From NCBI GenBank assembly GCA_964558485.1, contig CAZLED010000025.1, positions 1 through 31,414 of the forward strand: 31,414 nt of DNA, given 5' to 3'. Below the pieces are notes generated by a model that was not told the DNA's origin, did no database searches, and worked only from the letters and a program-made list of their open reading frames with translations. The stretch comes from UMGS1696 sp964558485. Lineage in GTDB: Bacteria; Bacillota; Clostridia; Oscillospirales; CAG-272. A program made the position numbers and the translations under genes. This document shows, one piece after another, positions 1-7,305 of the stretch (the first letter of the stretch is position 1; the number at the start of each line of letters is the position of its first letter).

Positions 1-1
1 A

Positions 2-211
2 CGTGGCAGTGTGGGCTCTACCACGGTTCTGCCGGCAGCCCGAGGACGACACATCGGCGTGAACATGGTGCGCATCGGTACCCGGTACCTGCGAGACGCC
101 GGGCTGCAGGAAGCGTTCTTAGGCTACACCTACTCCGGCCTGGACAAGATGTACGGTTACGCCGGCTACCGGATCTGTGTCTACTATATGATGGCACAAA
201 AGAAGCTTTGA
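2..211 (+). CDS. GNAT-family N-acetyltransferase, C-terminal fragment
   Basis: This is the 3' end of a gene that begins outside the window; the frame is open from base 2 to the TGA at 209-211. The visible part carries the acetyl-CoA-binding motif A of GNAT enzymes (R-G-R-H-I-G after a V-L-P strand), then a helix and the G-Y-A-G-Y-R motif typical of the last strands of the fold. GNAT enzymes move an acetyl group from acetyl-CoA to an amine; the substrate cannot be told from this fragment. The GTG at base 11 is only the first start-like codon inside the open frame and is not a real start, because motif A would then lie at the very N-terminus. A terminator follows directly, so this gene is not co-transcribed with ctsR. 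Confidence 0.6.
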   Translation, partial: RGSVGSTTVLPAARGRHIGVNMVRIGTRYLRDAGLQEAFLGYTYSGLDKMYGYAGYRICVYYMMAQKKL

Positions 212-217
212 CCAATG

Positions 218-249
218 GACTGCTGCGATCCCCGTGGCAGTCTTTTTTT
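218..249 (+). terminator. Rho-independent terminator after the GNAT gene
   Basis: GACTGC (218-223) pairs with GCAGTC (237-242). The stem extends inward through two G-U pairs and two C-G pairs, and seven Ts follow at 243-249. It ends the upstream transcript before the ctsR control region. Confidence 0.85.
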
Positions 250-265
250 GCGCTGTTTTTTCGCC

Positions 266-287
266 AAAGGTCAAAGTGGTGACCTTT
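266..287. promoter_or_regulatory. 8-bp inverted repeat upstream of ctsR
   Basis: AAAGGTCA (266-273) and TGACCTTT (280-287) form a perfect inverted repeat with a 6-bp spacer. The left arm runs into GGTCAAA (269-275), the CtsR half-site heptad. It lies about 120 bp upstream of the ctsR -35 box. It could be a distal CtsR site or a site for another dimeric regulator; the inverted rather than direct layout is not the classical CtsR box. Confidence 0.4.
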
Positions 288-392
288 GTCAATGGAAATC
301 GCCGGATCCAAAAATCTAAAAAAACTTGATTCCGTGAGAAAAAACGAGAAAACCAATAGCCAAATCCGCTTAATCGGTTTTCACCACAGATT

Positions 393-469
393 TTTGACCA
401 AATTTGACTTTGACCTTTTCTGTCCTTTGGTGTATACTATAGGCACAAGAAAGGTTAAAGAAAGTCAAA
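393..469 (+). promoter_or_regulatory. ctsR operon promoter with CtsR heptad boxes
   Basis: A sigma-A-type promoter is visible: TTGACC (410-415), a 17-bp spacer and TATACT (433-438). Heptads of the known CtsR operator, a direct repeat of (A/G)GTCAAA with a 3-bp spacer, surround it. Downstream of the expected start are GGTTAAA (453-459), GAA, then AGTCAAA (463-469), a near-consensus box. On the opposite strand, TTTGACC (393-399) and TTTGACT (403-409) sit 3 bp apart and run into the -35 box. CtsR bound at either site would block RNA polymerase, so the operon is probably autoregulated and induced by heat or protein stress. Confidence 0.8.
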
Positions 470-507
470 GACAAACGATAACCAAAAAAGAATTGGAGGG
501 ACGAAAG

Positions 508-960
508 ATGGTGTTGTCTGACCATATTGCCCGGCTCATCGAACAGATGCTGGAGGAAGGAAACGGCCAGGCCGAGGTACGACGAAACGACTTGGCTGCC
601 CAGATCGGCTGCGTACCCAGCCAGATCAACTATGTGATCACATCCCGGTTTACGCCGGAGCGTGGCTATGTCACCGAAAGCAGACGTGGCGGCGGCGGAT
701 ATATTCGCATCGTCCGGGTGCCCATGACCAAAAACAGTGTCCTGATGCACTTCTTCCACGCCATCGGTGAACGCTTGGAGGAAAACGAAGCCAAAGCCTG
801 TCTCAAGAACCTGGCAGACGGCGGTGTGATCACAGCCCGAGAAGCCAACTTAGCCATGGCGTCCATGACCCAAAAGGCACTGGATAAGGTACAGCCCGAC
901 GACCGAGCCGCCGTTCGAGCCGACATCATGCGCCACGTATTGATGATGCTCATGATGTAG
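508..960 (+). CDS. ctsR: CtsR transcriptional repressor of class III heat-shock genes
   Basis: A 150-residue protein of the usual CtsR length. The N-terminal half is a winged helix-turn-helix ending in the glycine-rich wing R-R-G-G-G-G-Y-I-R-I, the hallmark of CtsR that inserts into the minor groove of its heptad operator. The C-terminal half is the helical dimerisation domain, ending in an unusual Met-rich tail. The ATG at 508 is chosen because TGGAGGG (494-500) lies just upstream; the longer open frame reaching back into the promoter has no ribosome site. Family knowledge: CtsR represses clp genes and is inactivated when McsB and ClpC act under stress. It is first in the ctsR-mcsA-mcsB-clpC operon and has CtsR boxes at its own promoter. 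Confidence 0.95.
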   Translation: MVLSDHIARLIEQMLEEGNGQAEVRRNDLAAQIGCVPSQINYVITSRFTPERGYVTESRRGGGGYIRIVRVPMTKNSVLMHFFHAIGERLEENEAKACLKNLADGGVITAREANLAMASMTQKALDKVQPDDRAAVRADIMRHVLMMLMM

Positions 961-1009
961 GGAAAATTTACCAAATGAAAAAATTATGATATACATGGAG
1001 GAATATACT

Positions 1010-1603
1010 ATGCTTTGCGAAAAATGTGGGAAGAAAGAAGCAACCTTTTATTACAAGGAAAATGTGAACGGAACGAAAAAGTCCTACAACCTGTGTGCCG
1101 ATTGTGCGGCAGAGCTGCAGAAATCCGGTGAGATCCAGGCAAGCTTCGCCGACGATCCCTTTGGCAAGATGATGCATATGTTCGACAACGACAGCTTCTT
1201 CGGCGGCAACCTGCTTGGCGGAGAAAGCTTGCTTGGCTCCCTGCTGGGTGCACCCCAAAAGAGCGCCACAAGAACCACAAGGACCTGTCCCCTGTGCGGC
1301 AGTACCTTCGGTGACTTTGTGAACACCGGAAAGGCCGGCTGTCCCCAGTGCTACGAAATCTTCGAGAACGAGCTGATGCCGTCCATCCAACGCATCCACG
1401 GCCGCTCCACCCACACCGGTCAGGCACCGGCAAGGTTCCGTGTGGAGAACGAAAAGAAGCAAAAGATCGCCGCGCTGGAAAAGGAACTGAAGGACGCCAT
1501 CGCTGCGGAGGAATACGAAAAAGCCGCCGGTCTGCGAGATACGCTCCGGGAACTCAAAGGCGACACACCCAAGAATACAGACGGCGAACAAACCAATGCG
1601 TGA
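1010..1603 (+). CDS. mcsA: McsA, zinc-finger activator of the McsB arginine kinase
   Basis: A 197-residue protein. It opens with C-x-x-C pairs at residues 3/6 and about 29/32, and a second zinc module (T-C-P-L-C-G and G-C-P-Q-C) follows near residues 91-119. The C-terminus carries a UVR-type helical hairpin (E-E-Y-E-K-A-A-G-L-R-D), also present in ClpC. Family knowledge: McsA binds McsB, stimulates its arginine-kinase activity and links it to CtsR and ClpC. The start at 1010 is preferred over the in-frame ATG at 995, because GGAGG (997-1001) lies 8 nt before 1010 and overlaps the earlier codon. It sits 49 bp after ctsR and 30 bp before mcsB in one transcript. Confidence 0.93.
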   Translation: MLCEKCGKKEATFYYKENVNGTKKSYNLCADCAAELQKSGEIQASFADDPFGKMMHMFDNDSFFGGNLLGGESLLGSLLGAPQKSATRTTRTCPLCGSTFGDFVNTGKAGCPQCYEIFENELMPSIQRIHGRSTHTGQAPARFRVENEKKQKIAALEKELKDAIAAEEYEKAAGLRDTLRELKGDTPKNTDGEQTNA

Positions 1604-1633
1604 ACGAGAATGGTAGAAAAGGAGTGCATGACG

Positions 1634-2623
1634 ATGAAAAATTGGTATGAGATCCCCGGCAACGAAAACGATGTGGTGGTCAGCACCCGGGTACGGCTGG
1701 CAAGAAATCTGGCAGACTATCCCTTCGAGCCCAAACTGAGCGAAGCCCAAAGCAAAGAGATCTGTGAGAAGGTAAAGTCCATCTATAGCGATGGCTGGAC
1801 CTACACCGACTTTGCTGCACTGTCTCCCCTGGAAAAGCAGTCCTACAGCGAGAAGCATCTGGTCAGCCCTGCCTTTGCGGAAAAGACCACACCCTGTGCC
1901 CTCTTGACCAAGAACAGCGTGTCCATCATGGTTCTGGAGGAAGACCATTTGCGGATCCAATCCATCTACCCCGGTCTGGCACTGGACGAAGCCTGGCACG
2001 ATGCGGCCGCTGCAGACGAGCTGCTGGACGAAGGCGCCAACGTGGCCTACACGGAAAAGCTGGGCTACCTGACCCATTGCCCCACCAATCTGGGTACGGG
2101 GATGCGTGCGTCTGTGATGCTGTTCCTGCCGGCCTATACTGCCGCACACGGGATCCAGGCGTTGTCGTCCCAGCTTGCCAAGATCGGCTTCACCATTCGT
2201 GGGATGTATGGCGAAGGCAGCAGTACGGACGGCTGTCTGTACCAGGTCTCCAACCAGATCACCCTGGGCATCACCGAAGAGGAAACCATTCGCAAGCTGC
2301 AGACCGTGGTGGGGCAGATCATCGAAAACGAACGAAAGCTCCGGGAACGGCAGGACAAAGAAGCCCTTGCCGACCGTGCCAGCAGAACCCTGGGGATCCT
2401 GCGGTATGCCAGACGGATGGACAGTGCCGAGCTATTGAACCTGTACACCACACTGCGTCTGGGTGCCTCCATGAAGCTGCTGGACAGCATCACACCCACC
2501 ATGGCCGACACCATGCTCATCGAGGGAATGCCGGCTACCCTGTCTCTTTCTGCCGACGCCAGCGATCCGGCTGCCCGGGACAAGGCAAGAGCCGCACGGA
2601 TCCAGGTGCTTCTGCAGGAATAA
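1634..2623 (+). CDS. mcsB: McsB protein arginine kinase
   Basis: A 329-residue phosphagen-kinase-fold protein that phosphorylates arginine side chains, marking proteins for ClpC-ClpP and inactivating CtsR. Visible family motifs are the N-terminal V-V-V-S-T-R-V-R-L-A-R-N nucleotide-binding stretch, E-E-D-H-L-R-I, the L-T-H-C-P-T-N-L-G-T-G-M-R-A-S motif with the conserved Cys, and G-E-G-S-S-T-D-G followed by Y-Q-V-S-N-Q. Near the C-terminus is R-D-K-A-R-A, which matches the RDxxRA phospho-arginine-sensing motif. It is somewhat shorter than the roughly 360-residue Bacillus protein. Start 1634 is chosen because AAAAGGAG (1617-1624) sits 9 nt upstream; ATGs at 1610 and 1628 are badly placed for that site. 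Confidence 0.93.
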   Translation: MKNWYEIPGNENDVVVSTRVRLARNLADYPFEPKLSEAQSKEICEKVKSIYSDGWTYTDFAALSPLEKQSYSEKHLVSPAFAEKTTPCALLTKNSVSIMVLEEDHLRIQSIYPGLALDEAWHDAAAADELLDEGANVAYTEKLGYLTHCPTNLGTGMRASVMLFLPAYTAAHGIQALSSQLAKIGFTIRGMYGEGSSTDGCLYQVSNQITLGITEEETIRKLQTVVGQIIENERKLRERQDKEALADRASRTLGILRYARRMDSAELLNLYTTLRLGASMKLLDSITPTMADTMLIEGMPATLSLSADASDPAARDKARAARIQVLLQE

Positions 2624-2733
2624 TAGTGAATAGTAGGAACGAGAATATTGTCTTCGCTGCCACGGATGGAATCCTGCCAAAGACGTGCATATCTATATTG
2701 GCAGCGGAATATACTATAGGAATACTTTCCTAA

Positions 2734-2767
2734 ATACAGCGGTCGGCATGGGATCGTTCCGCTGTAT
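2734..2767. promoter_or_regulatory. Hairpin in the mcsB-clpC spacer
   Basis: ATACAGCGG (2734-2742) and CCGCTGTAT (2759-2767) are perfectly complementary over 9 bp with a 16-nt loop. The hairpin ends 5 nt before the clpC ribosome site AAAGGAG (2773-2779). No T-run follows, so it is not a terminator. It may be an mRNA processing or stabilising element setting clpC output relative to mcsB. A TATACT at 2710-2715 has no good -35 partner. Confidence 0.5.
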
Positions 2768-2788
2768 ACGTTAAAGGAGTTGATATAT

Positions 2789-5251
2789 ATGCGGATCGGA
2801 TTTACACAGAAGGCACAGAATGCACTGAATCGGGCACTGTATTATGCCTGCGAAATGGGGCACACCTGCGTGGGCAGTGAGCATCTGCTGATGGGACTTT
2901 TGGCAGAAGAAGATAGTGTTGCCAAGAGAGTGCTGGAAGAGAGAAGCATCACCTTTGATAAGACCAGAGAGCTGCTGGCGCAAAACGTGGGTACCGGTGC
3001 GCCTACCAAGCTGACCGCCGCCGACATCACACCACGGACGAAAAAGATCATCGAAGCCTCTGCCGGAGAAGCCATGGAAATGGGCCACGGCTACATCGGT
3101 ACAGAGCATCTCCTGTGCGCCATCTGCGGGGAGCCGGACTGCTTTGCCGTCAAGCTCATCCAGGCACAGGGCACCGCAGCCGCCGATATCAAGCGAGACG
3201 TGGTGGCATATTTTGGCCAAAATGGCCGCCAAAGTGGTCGCCAGAACGGTGACGGCGACAAAAAGAACGGTGCCGGTGCCACTGATGCAGGCCTGAAAAA
3301 TGCCCCTACCCTGTCCTCCTACGGCAGAAACCTGTGCGACATGGCAAGAGACGGCAAGATCGACCCCATCATTGGCCGTGACACCGAGACCGAGCGTGTG
3401 ATCCAGATCCTGTCCCGGCGCACCAAAAACAACCCCTGCCTGATCGGGGAACCCGGCGTGGGCAAGACGGCTGTGGTGGAAGGCCTGGCGCAGCGGATCG
3501 CCGATGGTACGGTACCGGATACCTTGAAGGATAAGATCATCGTGACCCTGGATATTTCTGCCATGATCGCCGGTGCCAAGTACCGTGGGGAATTTGAAGA
3601 ACGCATGAAAAACGTCATGGAAGAGGTGCGCCAGAATCCCGACATCATTCTGTTCATCGATGAGATCCACACCATCATCGGAGCCGGTGGTGCCGAGGGT
3701 GCTGTAGATGCCGCCAACATTCTGAAACCGGCGCTGGCTCGTGGAGAGCTGCAGGTGATCGGTGCTACTACAATTGACGAATACAGACGGCACATCGAAA
3801 AGGATGCGGCACTGGAACGGCGGTTCCAGTCGGTGATGGTAGGCGAGCCCTCTCCGGAAGAAGCGGAGCAGATCCTGCTGGGGCTCCGGGACAAATACGA
3901 AGCACACCACAAGCTGAAGATCAGCGACGAAGCCATAGCCGCCGCCGTAAAGCTGTCCGTGCGGTACATCAGCGACCGATTCCTGCCGGATAAAGCCATC
4001 GACCTGATCGACGAAGCCGCCAGCAAAAAGCGTATCTCCCACTTCACACCCACCGACGACGTCCGAGAAGCGGAAAGCAAGCTGAAAGCCGTGACCGCCG
4101 AAAAGGAAGAAGCCATCTTAGCCGAGGATTACGAAAAAGCCGCCGGACTCCGGGATACCGAAAAGAAGCTGACGGAAGAGCTGGAAGAAAAGAAAAAGAA
4201 CGCCACTCCTGTGAACAGCGATGCCTTGGTGGTGACCGAGGAAGACATTGCAGATATCGTCACCAGCTGGACGGGGATCCCGGTAAAGAAGCTGGCGGAG
4301 GAAGAAGGCACCAAGCTATTACACCTGGACACCATTTTGAAAGAGCGGATCATCGGCCAGGACGAAGCAGTGGATGCCGTGGCCCGTGCCATTCGCCGGG
4401 GTCGTATGGGACTCAAGGACCCCAAGAGACCTATTGGTTCCTTCATCTTCCTTGGTCCCACCGGCGTGGGCAAGACGGAGCTGACGAAAGCGTTGGCAGA
4501 CGTGATGTTCGGGGACGAGAATGCCATGATCCGGATCGATATGTCGGAGTACATGGAAAAGCACAGCGTCTCCAAGCTCATCGGTTCGCCTCCGGGATAT
4601 GTGGGCTACGAGGAAGGTGGCCAGCTGACCGAAAAGCTCCGTCGGCACCCATACTCCGTGGTGCTCTTTGACGAGATCGAAAAGGCGCACCCGGATGTGT
4701 TCAACATCATGCTGCAGATCCTGGAAGACGGGATCCTGACCGATTCCCAGGGTCGCCGGGTAGACTGCAAGAACACCATCATCATCATGACCTCCAACGT
4801 AGGTGCATCGGGGATCACCGCACCCAAGCAGCTGGGCTTCACCAGCGACAACGAGGCCGCTGTCCGGGACGAACGGGAAAAAATGCGTGCCACTGCCATG
4901 GAAGCCCTGAAAGCGGCATTCCGTCCGGAATTTCTGAACCGACTGGATGAGATCATCGTGTTCAATAAGCTGACCCAGCCGGACATCGAAAAGATCACGT
5001 CCCTGATGCTGACGGAAGTGCAGAAGCGGATCGAGGCACTGGGAATCACCGCCACCTTCTCGCCAGAGGTAGTCGCACACTTAGCCAAGGAAGGCTTTGA
5101 CCCAGTATATGGTGCCAGACCCCTGCGCCGTGCCATCGTCCACCAGATCGAGGACTCCTTCTCCGAAGCCATGCTCCAGGGCACAGTCCAGGCCGGTGAC
5201 GCAGTGGAAGCAGTGCTCACCGACGGCAAGATCACCTATCAAAAGAAGTAA
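2789..5251 (+). CDS. clpC: ClpC, AAA+ unfoldase of the ClpCP protease
   Basis: An 820-residue HSP100 ATPase of normal length. In order: the N-terminal double-repeat Clp domain (about 1-145), AAA module 1 with Walker A G-E-P-G-V-G-K-T near residue 220 and Walker B I-L-F-I-D-E-I-H, a middle domain with a UVR motif (A-E-D-Y-E-K-A-A-G-L-R-D, about 445-457) shared with McsA, and AAA module 2 with G-P-T-G-V-G-K-T near residue 556 and V-V-L-F-D-E-I-E-K-A-H. It unfolds arginine-phosphorylated or adaptor-delivered proteins and feeds them to ClpP; clpP is not in the window. The ATG at 2789 follows AAAGGAG with 9-nt spacing; the in-frame TTG at 2780 overlaps that site and is rejected. It ends the heat-shock operon. 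Confidence 0.96.
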   Translation: MRIGFTQKAQNALNRALYYACEMGHTCVGSEHLLMGLLAEEDSVAKRVLEERSITFDKTRELLAQNVGTGAPTKLTAADITPRTKKIIEASAGEAMEMGHGYIGTEHLLCAICGEPDCFAVKLIQAQGTAAADIKRDVVAYFGQNGRQSGRQNGDGDKKNGAGATDAGLKNAPTLSSYGRNLCDMARDGKIDPIIGRDTETERVIQILSRRTKNNPCLIGEPGVGKTAVVEGLAQRIADGTVPDTLKDKIIVTLDISAMIAGAKYRGEFEERMKNVMEEVRQNPDIILFIDEIHTIIGAGGAEGAVDAANILKPALARGELQVIGATTIDEYRRHIEKDAALERRFQSVMVGEPSPEEAEQILLGLRDKYEAHHKLKISDEAIAAAVKLSVRYISDRFLPDKAIDLIDEAASKKRISHFTPTDDVREAESKLKAVTAEKEEAILAEDYEKAAGLRDTEKKLTEELEEKKKNATPVNSDALVVTEEDIADIVTSWTGIPVKKLAEEEGTKLLHLDTILKERIIGQDEAVDAVARAIRRGRMGLKDPKRPIGSFIFLGPTGVGKTELTKALADVMFGDENAMIRIDMSEYMEKHSVSKLIGSPPGYVGYEEGGQLTEKLRRHPYSVVLFDEIEKAHPDVFNIMLQILEDGILTDSQGRRVDCKNTIIIMTSNVGASGITAPKQLGFTSDNEAAVRDEREKMRATAMEALKAAFRPEFLNRLDEIIVFNKLTQPDIEKITSLMLTEVQKRIEALGITATFSPEVVAHLAKEGFDPVYGARPLRRAIVHQIEDSFSEAMLQGTVQAGDAVEAVLTDGKITYQKK

Positions 5252-5263
5252 AACAAAACAGTT

Positions 5264-5302
5264 CGACCGGGTATCCATCTTCGGAACACCCGGTCGTTTT
5301 TT
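5264..5302 (+). terminator. Terminator of the ctsR-clpC operon, probably bidirectional
   Basis: CGACCGGGT (5264-5272) pairs with the matching arm ending at 5296, followed by six Ts (5297-5302). Read on the minus strand, the same stem is followed by a T-rich tract (complement of 5250-5263), so it can also stop the convergent gene that ends at 5345. Confidence 0.9.
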
Positions 5303-5341
5303 CAGTTCACGGAAGTTAACTGCGTTAACTGAAGTGAACTG
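5303..5341. repeat. Nested inverted repeat between convergent genes
   Basis: The outer arms CAGTTCAC (5303-5310) and GTGAACTG (5334-5341) enclose the inner arms AGTTAAC (5314-5320) and GTTAACT (5324-5330), separated by 3-bp unpaired steps. It lies between the clpC terminator and the stop codon of the minus-strand gene. It may be part of that gene's 3' end structure or a protein-binding palindrome. Confidence 0.6.
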
Positions 5342-5344
5342 CGT

Positions 5345-6703
5345 TTACGCTTCCAGAATCTCCGCATAGGTTCGTGCTAAGGTATTCCAGGTGGCAGCAC
5401 CCACAATACCGGTGACGGGCAGTCCGAAGAGTCCCTGGAACACACGCACCGACTGGGCCGTGGCTTGCCCGAATATACCGTCCACCGTCACCTGGGGGAT
5501 CGAGCGATACACCGCTGCCACGCCGTTCAGGTAGGTCTGCAGTGCCGACACATCGTCTCCTTCCGAACCCAGCCGCAGTGGTGTGCCGGGATAGGGTCGG
5601 ACTGCAACACCAAAATATCCGTCCGGTAAAGAATCCAGATAGGTGCGGTACACGGAGAACAGCGTATTCCACGTGACCACGCCAACAATGCCATCCGGGG
5701 TCAGCCCATACCGCCGCTGGAAGCCTTCCACGCTTTGCCGGGTACGTGTGCCGAAATCCCCATCGATGGGCACCGACTGGATGGTATCGTCAAAGAAGGC
5801 GATGAAGCTCAGGAAATATTGCAGCTCCCGGACGCCGGTACCACGGTCCCCTTCCCGCAGCACCGGCGGTCTTGTGTTCATCACGTCCTCTGCATCGATG
5901 CCTTCTGCGTTCAGCTCCGCCAGCCGGGTCACCGCAGCGGCCGTGCGACTGATGGAATACCAGGTGGCTCTGCCCACAACGCCGTCCGGCGTCAGGGAAA
6001 AGATCTCCTGGTAGGTCTCCACGGCGTCCAGCGTGTCGTTGTCGAAGATGCCGTCGGGATTCTGGATCCGGGGAATGGCCGGGAAATTGCGACGGATCCG
6101 GTTGAGGCGCAGCTGCATTTGCCGCACATCGTTGCCCGAACTGCCCAGCCGCAGGGGAACGCCGGGATAGCTTTCGGTGATGCCACGGATGGGTGCGTCC
6201 TCCACCAATACGATGTCGCCGCCATAGAACCGGGTCAGGATCTCATAGGGTGTCAGTCCGGCTTCGGCCAGTGGTACCGTACCCCATTGAGACAGCCCGT
6301 CACACTGGACCTGCACACCGTCGCAGTACAGGGCAAACAGCGGCACAATGCTGTCGTCCCGGCGAATGTAGGTGGAAAACAATTCCTCTACGATCTGGGA
6401 AATATTGTCAAAAATATCCCTGCCGTAGACAAAGGCCTGGTCGGTGGCGGTGGAGTTTGTGATGTCAAAGGCATATCCCCGGCTGCGATAATATTCGGTG
6501 TAGACCCGATTGAGAGCAAAGCTGATCTGGGCCAGGATGTTGGCACGCAGAGCATTCTCCGGCCAGGTGGGATAGATCTCGCTGGATGCCACGTTTTTGA
6601 TATAGTCCACAAACGATACCGTCACATCCGGTGCTGCTGCGGAAGCCGGACCCAGATGCACCGTGATGGTCTCCGGAATGTAGGGCAGTGTGTCTCCGGT
6701 CAT
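5345..6703 (-). CDS. SpoIID-like protein with three peptidoglycan-binding repeats
   Basis: A 452-residue protein. Residues about 1-165 contain a segment (P-E-N-A-L-R-A-N-I-L-A-Q then F-D-I-T-N-S-T-A) resembling SpoIID/LytB-type domains, which in SpoIID cleave glycan strands during engulfment. Three PG_binding_1 domains follow at about 178-248, 278-347 and 373-443, each with a G-D/N-D/G-V-x-x-L-Q helix and a D-G-x-x-G-x-x-T-W ending. No signal peptide is visible, so delivery to the wall, or a role inside the forespore or spore coat, is unresolved. The ATG at 6703 follows GGGAGGG and overlaps the stop of the upstream gene by 4 bp, so translation is coupled. Binding to peptidoglycan is well supported; catalysis is inferred from the SpoIID likeness. 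Confidence 0.75.
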   Translation of the reverse strand: MTGDTLPYIPETITVHLGPASAAAPDVTVSFVDYIKNVASSEIYPTWPENALRANILAQISFALNRVYTEYYRSRGYAFDITNSTATDQAFVYGRDIFDNISQIVEELFSTYIRRDDSIVPLFALYCDGVQVQCDGLSQWGTVPLAEAGLTPYEILTRFYGGDIVLVEDAPIRGITESYPGVPLRLGSSGNDVRQMQLRLNRIRRNFPAIPRIQNPDGIFDNDTLDAVETYQEIFSLTPDGVVGRATWYSISRTAAAVTRLAELNAEGIDAEDVMNTRPPVLREGDRGTGVRELQYFLSFIAFFDDTIQSVPIDGDFGTRTRQSVEGFQRRYGLTPDGIVGVVTWNTLFSVYRTYLDSLPDGYFGVAVRPYPGTPLRLGSEGDDVSALQTYLNGVAAVYRSIPQVTVDGIFGQATAQSVRVFQGLFGLPVTGIVGAATWNTLARTYAEILEA

Positions 6704-7191
6704 GTGTGTTCCCTCCCCGATCCGTCCTGCGGCAAAGCCTGCCCATACGCCGGCAGATCGATGTCGTCCATGGCAGGTGGCTCCGGCGGCACAGGATCGT
6801 TGGATACCGTAGTACCGTCCGTTTCCGGGAACAGCAGGTAAGGTGCCTTTGCTTCCGGTTCCGTGGCATTGGTACGTGGGGTCAGCGTAATGGGCTGCAA
6901 GGATGTGATCCCGGCAAAGATGGGCACAGACAGTGGCGGCACCGGTTCGGCATTTGCTTCTGCTGCCACGGACACCTGGTAAGACGCATACGCCTTGGTG
7001 CCCGGTGTGAAGCTATCTTCCACCGGTGGTGCAGACAGAGCGACCGTTGGTGTCAGTCCGCTTTCCCCGGTCCGCAGCACATGGAGCAGGTCGCCGTCCT
7101 CGTTCTGGATCCGCACTGCCACGCCCGGCACCGGCAAGGTACCGCCAGCCACCGTGACCCAGATCCGCAAAAAGCCTTGTGTCTCGTTCAT
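6700..7191 (-). CDS. Small protein with a prealbumin/carboxypeptidase-regulatory-like fold, partner of the peptidoglycan-binding protein
   Basis: A 163-residue protein. Its first half (G-F-L-R-I-W-V-T-V-A-G-G-T-L-P-V-P-G-V-A-V-R-I) has the pattern of carboxypeptidase-regulatory or transthyretin-like beta-sandwich domains. The second half is rich in Pro and acidic residues and probably disordered. No signal peptide or membrane segment is visible. The ATG at 7191 is chosen because AGGAGG lies 8 nt upstream on the minus strand; the TTG at 7197 lies too close to that site. Its TGA overlaps the next ATG, and in related Clostridia this kind of small protein is, to my recollection, paired with the same SpoIID-like protein. 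Function unknown; a cell-envelope or spore role is inferred from the partner. Confidence 0.65.
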   Translation of the reverse strand: MNETQGFLRIWVTVAGGTLPVPGVAVRIQNEDGDLLHVLRTGESGLTPTVALSAPPVEDSFTPGTKAYASYQVSVAAEANAEPVPPLSVPIFAGITSLQPITLTPRTNATEPEAKAPYLLFPETDGTTVSNDPVPPEPPAMDDIDLPAYGQALPQDGSGREHT

Positions 7192-7253
7192 AGGCAAAAC
7201 CTCCTACTGGTTATCGATACAGCATATGCGGCAGAAAATGCAAATGTGCAAAA

Positions 7254-7286
7254 TAAAAAAGCAGACCATGGTTTGCTGTGGTCTGC
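7254..7286 (-). terminator. Terminator of the lrp-aminotransferase unit
   Basis: On the minus strand GCAGACCA (complement of 7279-7286) pairs with TGGTCTGC (complement of 7261-7268), and six Ts follow (complement of 7255-7260). It lies 20 bp after the aminotransferase stop and separates it from the next minus-strand unit. Confidence 0.88.
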
Positions 7287-7305
7287 TTTCTGTATGGATG
7301 GCAAA

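Noticed and set aside
968..2149. Minus-strand open frame of 393 codons
   Set aside because: It is antisense to mcsA and mcsB, which have motifs and ribosome sites; no independent support.
2685..2715. Separate clpC promoter with TATACT at 2710
   Set aside because: No -35 box at 16-18 bp spacing; the operon promoter before ctsR is sufficient.
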